A stretch of DNA of 64,000 nt from Sepiola atlantica (Eukaryota; Mollusca; Cephalopoda; Sepiida; Sepiolidae): assembly GCA_963556195.1 (NCBI GenBank), contig CAUVYP010000579.1:2604001-2668000 (forward strand). The letters run 5' to 3'. The position numbers and the translations under genes were made by a program. The notes beneath the pieces were generated by a model. It had not been told where the DNA came from. It ran no database searches and saw only the letters and a program-made list of their open reading frames with translations. Position 1 is the stretch's first letter. Every line of letters begins with the position of its first letter. Below, piece by piece: positions 58,547 through 64,000 of the stretch.

Positions 58547-59104
58547 TTGTTGATGTTTTGCGTATTCAGTTTGTATCGACATATCTCCGGCAGTACAAGA
58601 GCTGCACTTCTGAAACTTGGTACTTCAGTAGAAAATTTTTCTCTGCGACTGTCTGCAAAGTTTCGTTGCACAATTCGAATAAATGTGGAAGTTATAAACA
58701 AAAGCGATATCAACTTTAAAACGCGCTTAATTTTGTTGATGTTTTGCGTATTCAGTTTGTATCGACATATCTCCGGCAGTACAAGAGCTGCACTTCTGAA
58801 ACTTGGTACTTCAGTAGAAAATGTGTGTCCGCGACTGTCTGCAAAGTTTCGTTGCACAATTCGAATAAATGTGGAAGTTATAAACAAAAGCGATATCAAC
58901 TTTAAAACGACCTAAATTTTGTTGATATTTTGCGTATTCAGTTTGTATCGACATATCTCCGCCAGTACAAGAGCTGCACTTCTGAAACTTGGTCATTAAG
59001 TAGAAAAGGCCTATTGGAGACTGTCTGCAAAGTTTCGTTGCACAATTCGAATAAATGTAGAAGTTATAAACAAAAGCGATATCAAATTTAAAACGCGCTA
59101 AATT
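58547..59104 (+). repeat. M-like/C/H trio, copy 2
   Basis: It repeats 49,625-50,182 at an offset of 8,922 bp, including 'aatttttctctgcg' and 'ggtcattaag'. A private 'aaaacgacctaa' lies near 58,906. Confidence 0.92.
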
Positions 59105-61520
59105 TTGTTGATGTTTTGCGTATTCAGTTTGTATCGACATATCTCCGGCAGTACAAGAGCTGCACTTCTGAAACTTGGTACTTCAGTAGTAAAGGCCTGT
59201 TCCAGACTGTCTGCAAAGTTTCGTTGCACAATTCGAATAAATGTGGAAGTTATAAACAAAAGCGATATCAACTTTAAAACGCGCTAAATTTTGTAAATAT
59301 TTTGCGTATTGAGTTTGTATCGACATATCTCCGGCAGTACAAGAGCTGCACTTCTGAAACTTGGTACTTCAGTAGGAAATGTGTCTCCGCGACTGTCTTC
59401 AAAGTTTCGTTGCACAATTCGAATAAATGTGGAAGTTATAAACAAAAGCGATATCAACTTAAAAACGCGCTAAATTTTGTTGATGTTTTGCGTATTCAGT
59501 TTGTATCGACATATCTCCGGCAGTACAAGAGCTGCACTTCTGAAACTTGGTAGTTCAGTAGAAAAGGCCTATTCGAGACTGTCTGCAAAATCTCGTTGCA
59601 CAATTCGAATAAATGTTGAAGTTATAAACAAAAGCGATATCAAATTTAAAACGCGCTAAATTTTGTTGATGTTTTGCGTATTCAGTTTGTATCGACATAT
59701 CTCCGGCAGTAATAGAGCTGCACTTCTGAAACTTGGTACTTCAGTAGAAAATGTGTCTCCGCGACTGTCTGCAAAGTTTCGTTGCACAATGCGAATAAAT
59801 GTGGAAGTTATAAACAAAAGCGATATCAACTTTAAAACGCGCTAAATTTTGTTGATGTTTTGCGTATTCAGTTTGTATCGACATATCTCCGGCAGTACAA
59901 GAGCTGCACTTCTGAAACTTGGTACTTCAGTAGAAAATCTGTCTCCGCGACTGTCTGCAAAGTTTCGTTGCACAATTCGAATAAATGTGGAAGGTATAAA
60001 CAAAAGCGATATCAACTTTAAAACGCGCCAAATTTTGTTGATCTTTTGCGTATTCAGTTTGTATCGATATATCTCCGGCAGTACAAGAGCTGCACTTCTG
60101 AAACTTGGTACTTCAGTAGGAAATGTGTCTCCGCGACTGTCTGCAAAGTTTCGTTGCACAATTCGAATAAATGTGGAAGTTATAAACAAAAGCGATATCA
60201 ACTTTAAAACGCGCTAAATTTTGTTGATGTTTTGCGTATTCAGTTTGTATCGACATATCTCCGGCAGTACAAAAGCTGCACTTCTGAAACTTGGTACTTC
60301 AGTAGTAAAGGCCTATTCGAGACTGTCTGCAAAGTTTCGTTGCACAATTCGAATAAATGTGGAAGTTATAAACAAAAGCGATATCAACTTTAAAACGCGC
60401 TAAATTTTGTTAATATTTTGCGTATTCAGTTTGTATCGACATATCTCCGGCAGTACAAGAGCTGCACTTCTGAAACTTGGTACTTCAGTAGGAAATGTGT
60501 CTCCGCGACTGTCTTCAAAGTTTCGTTGCACAATTCGAATAAATGTGGAAGTTATAAACAAAAGCGATATCAACTTAAAAACGCGCTAAATTTTGTTGAT
60601 GTTTTGCGTATTCAGTTTGTATCGACATATCTCCGGCAGTACAAGAGCTGCACTTCTGAAACTTAGTACTTCAGTAGAAAATGTGTCTCCGCGACTGTCT
60701 GCAAAGTTTCGTTGCACAATTCGAAAAATGTGGAAGGTATAAACAAAAGCGATATCAACTTTAAAACGCGCGAATTTTTGTTGATGTTTTGCGTATTCAG
60801 TTTGTATCGACATATCTCCGGCAGTACAAGAGCTGCACTTCTGAAACTTGGTAGTTCAGTAGAAAAGGCCTATTCGAGACTGTCTGCAAAATCTCGTTGC
60901 ACAATTCGAATAAATGTTGAAGTTATAAACAAAAGCGATATCAAATTTAAAACGCGCTAAATTTTGTTGATGTTTTGCGTATTCAGTTTGTATCGACATA
61001 TCTCCGGCAGTAATAGAGCTGCACTTCTGAAACTTGGTACTTCAGTAGAAAATGTGTCTCCGCGACTGTCTGCAAAGTTTCGTTGCACAATTCGAATAAA
61101 TGTGGAAGTTATAAACAAAAGCGATATCAACTTTAAAACGTGCTTAATTTTGTTGATGTTTTGCGTATTCAGTTTGTATCGACATATCTCCGGCAGTACA
61201 AAAGCTGCACTTCTGAAACTTGGTACTTCATAGAAAAGGCCTATTCGAGATTGTCTGCAAAGTTTCGTTGCACAATGCGAATAAATGTGGAAGTTATAAA
61301 CAAAAGCGATATCAACTTTAAAACGCGCTAAATTTTGTTGAGGTTTTGCGTATTCAGTTTGTATCGACATATCTCCGGCAGTACAAGAGCTGCACTTCTG
61401 AAACTTGGTACTTCAGTAGAAAATGTTTCTCTGCGACTGTCTGCAAAGTTTCGTTGCACAATTCGAATAAATGTGGAAGTTATAAACAAAAGCGATATCA
61501 ACTTTAAAACGCGCTAAATT
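59105..61520 (+). repeat. 14-monomer unit, copy 3, reduced to 13 (2,416 bp)
   Basis: Same series as 50,183 and 52,785, with L and C fused at 59,849. The 'cttcatagaaaagg' marker recurs near 61,227. The offset from copy 2 is 6,320 bp before the fusion and 6,134 bp after it. Confidence 0.95.
59849..60034 (+). repeat. Hybrid monomer L/C
   Basis: The centre is L ('aatctgtctcc') and the tail is C-type ('gtggaaggtataaac', ending 'cgcgccaaat'). In copies 1 and 2, L (50,927; 53,529) and C (51,113; 53,715) are separate neighbours. The crossover falls between the central block and the 'gaagg' site, about 50 bases later. Confidence 0.92.
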
Positions 61521-63564
61521 TTGTTGATGTTTTGCGTATTCAGTTTGTATCGACATATCTCCGGCAGTACAAGAGCTGCACTTCTTAAACTTGGTACTTC
61601 AGTAGAAAATCTGTCTCCGCGACTGTCTGCAAAGTTTCGTTGCACAATTCGAATAAATGTGGAAGGTATAAACAAAAGCGATATCAACTTTAAAACGCGC
61701 TAAATTTTGTTGATGTTTTGCGTATTCAGTTTGTATCGATATATCTCCGGCAGTACAAGAGCTGCACTTCTGAATCTTGGTACTTCAGTAGGAAATGTGT
61801 CTTCGCCACTGTCTGCAAAGTTTCGTTGCAAAATTCGAATAAATGTGGAAGTTATAAACAAAAGCGATATCAACTTTAAAACGCGCTAAATTTTGTTGAT
61901 ATTTTGCGTATTCAGTTTGTATCGACATATCTCCGCCAGTACAAGAGCTGCACTTCTGAAACTTGGTCATTGAGTAGAAAAGGCCTATTAGAGACTGTCT
62001 GCAAAGTTTCGTTGCACAATTCGAATAAATGTAGAAGTTATAAACAAAAGCGATATCAAATTTAAAACGCGCTAAATTTTGTTGATGTTTTGCGTATTCA
62101 GTTTGTATCGACATATCTCCGGCAGTACAAGAGCTGCACTTCTGAAACTTGGTACTTCAGTAGAAAAGGCCTGTTCCAGACTGTCTGCAATGTTTCGTTG
62201 AACAATTCGAATAAATGTGGAAGTTATAAACAAAAGCGATATCAAATTTAAAACGCGCTAAATTTTGTTGATGTTTTGCGTATTCAGTTTGTATCGACAT
62301 ATCTCCGGCAGTACAAGAGCTGCACTTCTGAAACTTGGTACTTCAGTAGAAAATGTGTCTCCGCGACTGTCTGCAAAGTTTCGTTGCACAATTCGAAAAA
62401 TGTGGAAGGTATAAACAAAAGCGATATCAACTTTAAAACGCGCGAATTTTTGTTGATGTTTTGCGTATTCAGTTTGTATCGACATATCTCCGGCAGTACA
62501 AGAGCTGCACTTCTGAAACTTGGTACTTCAGTAGAAAATGTGTCTCCGCTACTGTCTGCAAAGTTTCGTTGCACAATTCGAAAAATGTGGAAGGTATAAA
62601 CAAAAGCGATATCAAATTTAAAACGCGCTAAATTTTGTTGATGTTTTGCGTATTCAGTTTGTATCGACATATCTCCGGCAGTACAAGAGCTGCACTTCTG
62701 AAACTTGGTACTTCAGTAGAAAAAGCCTATTCAAGACTGTCTGCAAAGTTTCGTTGCACAATTCGAATAAATGTGGAAGTTATAAACAAAAGCGATATCA
62801 ACTTTAAAACGCGCTAAATTTTGTTGATGTTTTGCGTATCAAGGTTGTATCGACATATCTCCGGCAGTACAAGAGCTGCACTTCTGAAACTTCGTACTTC
62901 AGTAGAAAAAGCCTGTTCCAGACTGTCTGCAAAGTTTCGTTGCACAATTCGAATAAATGTGGAAGTTATAAACAAAAGCGATATCAACTTTAAAACGCGC
63001 TAAATTTTGTTGATGTTTTGCGTATTCAGTTTGTATCGACATATCTCCGGCAGTACAAGAGCTGCACTTCTGAAACTTGGTACTTCAGTAGAAAATGTTT
63101 CTCTGCGACTGTCTGCAAAGTTTCGTTGCACAATTCGAATAAATGTGGAAGTTATAAACAAAAGCGATATCAACATTAAAACGCGCTAAATTTTGTTGAT
63201 GTTTTGCGTATTCAGTTTGTATCGACATATCTCCGGCAGTACAAGAGCTGCACGACTGAAACTTGGTACTTCAGTAGAAAAGGCCTATTTGAGACTGTCT
63301 GCAAAGTTTCGTTGCACAATTCGAATAAATGTGGAAGTTATAAACAAAAGCGATATCAACTTTAAAACGCGCTAAATTTGGTTGATGTTTTGCGTATTCA
63401 GTTTGTATCGACATATCTCCGGCAGTACAAGAGCTGCACTTCTGAAACTTGGTACTTCAGTAGAAAATCTGTCTCCGCGACTGTCTGCAAAGTTTCGTTG
63501 CACAATTCGAATAAATGTGGAAGTTATAAACAAAAGCGATATCAACTTTAAAACGCGCTAAATT
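61521..63564 (+). repeat. 12-monomer unit, copy 2, reduced to 11 (2,044 bp)
   Basis: Order: L, GS, H, F, A, A, Y, F, M, Y, L. The P monomer present at 56,501 is absent, so the offset drops from 6,134 to 5,948 bp after 62,635. The markers 'ccgctactg', 'gtatcaaggttg' and 'aacattaaaacg' are all retained. Confidence 0.94.
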
Positions 63565-64000
63565 TTGTTGATGGTTTGCGTATTCAGTTTGTATCGACAT
63601 ATCTCCGGCAGTACAAGAGCTGCACTTCTGAAACTTGGTACTTCAGTAGAAAATGTGTCTCCGCGACTGTCCGCAAAGTTTCGTTGCACAATTCGAATAA
63701 ATGTGGAAGTTATAAACAAAAGTGATATCAACTTTAAAACACGCTAAATTTTGTTGATGTTTTGCGTATTCAGTTTGTATCGACATATCTCCGGTAGTAC
63801 AAGAGCTGCACTTCTGAAATTTGGTACTTGAGTAGAAATGGCCTATCCGCGACTGTCTGCAAAGTTTCGTTGCACAATTCGATGAAATGGGGAAGGTATA
63901 AACAAAAGCGATATCAACTTTAAAACGCGCTAAATTTTGTTGATGTTTTGCGTATTCAGTTTGTATCGACATATCTCCGGCAGTACAAGAGCTGCACTTC
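63565..64000 (+). repeat. Right-edge monomers with many private changes
   Basis: The A monomer at 63,565 has 'gatggtttgcg', 'gtccgcaaag', 'agtgatatc' and 'aaacacgctaa'. The monomer at 63,751 has 'ccggtagtac', 'gaaatttgg', 'acttgagtag', 'aatggcctatccgcg' and 'cgatgaaatgggg'. A partial monomer from 63,937 is cut by the window end. Private changes are denser than in the preceding 13 kb, but the window stops before any array boundary. Confidence 0.9.

Larger units (their letters stand above)
1..64000 (+). repeat. Satellite DNA array, 186-bp monomer, about 344 copies head-to-tail
   Basis: The entire window is tandem copies of one unit, recognised by the landmarks 'ttgttgatg', 'gtattcagtttgtatcg', 'atctccggcagtac', 'tttcgttgcacaattcg' and 'aaaagcgatatcaac'. 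The consensus has 37 G and 34 C in 186 bp. All monomers lie in the same orientation. No unique DNA, transposon, microsatellite expansion or inversion interrupts them, and length variants are only small deletions. Long arrays of this kind are usually centromeric or pericentromeric heterochromatin. That location is inferred from class, not seen. Strand is given for the orientation used here; no transcription direction is implied. The array runs off both ends. Confidence 0.99.

Noticed and set aside
1..64000. CRISPR array
   Set aside because: There are no alternating short repeats and unique spacers. The whole 186 bp is repeated, and variation is spread along it.
1..64000. Hidden transposon, tRNA or rRNA segments
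   Set aside because: Every stretch of the window falls inside the monomer grid with no extra bases. There is no room for an inserted element.

Overview
The whole 64-kb window is one uninterrupted array of satellite DNA. Its basic unit is 186 bp, about 38% G+C, and every copy lies head-to-tail in the same orientation. Walking from one 'ttgttgatg' landmark to the next gives 344 complete monomers (20-63,936) with a partial monomer at each end. By this count 290 monomers are 186 bp, 51 are 185 bp, two are 184 bp and one is 174 bp. These lengths sum exactly to the distance between the first and last landmark. I see no protein gene, RNA gene, transposon, CRISPR array or unique spacer.

Organism: this is eukaryotic nuclear heterochromatin, of the kind found at or beside centromeres or in other large heterochromatic blocks. 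The consensus monomer has 10 CpG against about 6.8 expected from its base composition, so there is no CpG decay. That fits a genome with little germline CpG methylation, such as many insects, but I cannot name the species or chromosome.

Layout: monomers fall into recognisable variant classes that recur as short modules. Class names used below are A ('aatgtgtctccgcg' centre), L ('aatctgtct' or 'aatttgtct'), C ('aatgtgtgtcc'), M ('aatgtttctctgc'), Y ('aaggcctattcgag'), W ('aaggcctattggag'), F ('aaggcctgttccag'), H (starts 'ttgatattttgcg', has 'ggtcatt'), G and GS ('gtaggaaatgtg'; GS also has 'cttcgccac'), V ('gtagtaaaggcc') and P ('tatccacat' near the start, usually with an A centre). From left to right the window holds: 7-monomer units ending in W-A-Y (about 0.8-11 kb); a C-L-GS-H-F cassette (1.3 and 11 kb); G-V-G modules (14.9-16.6 kb); a more divergent stretch (18.0-20.8 kb); three copies of a 12-monomer unit (20.8-29 kb); a 9/10/5-monomer series (30.3-34.8 kb); nested 7- and 16-monomer duplications (37.5-44.8 kb); a mixed G/V zone (44.8-49.6 kb); and 14-, 14- and 13-monomer repeats inside a duplication with about 6.1-6.3 kb spacing (49.6-63.6 kb). 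The last 400 bases carry many private changes.

There is no operon or pathway. The biology is the evolution of a satellite: unequal crossing-over has duplicated, deleted and fused whole monomers, and several hybrid monomers mark where exchanges happened. Apparent open frames on both strands arise because 186 is a multiple of three.
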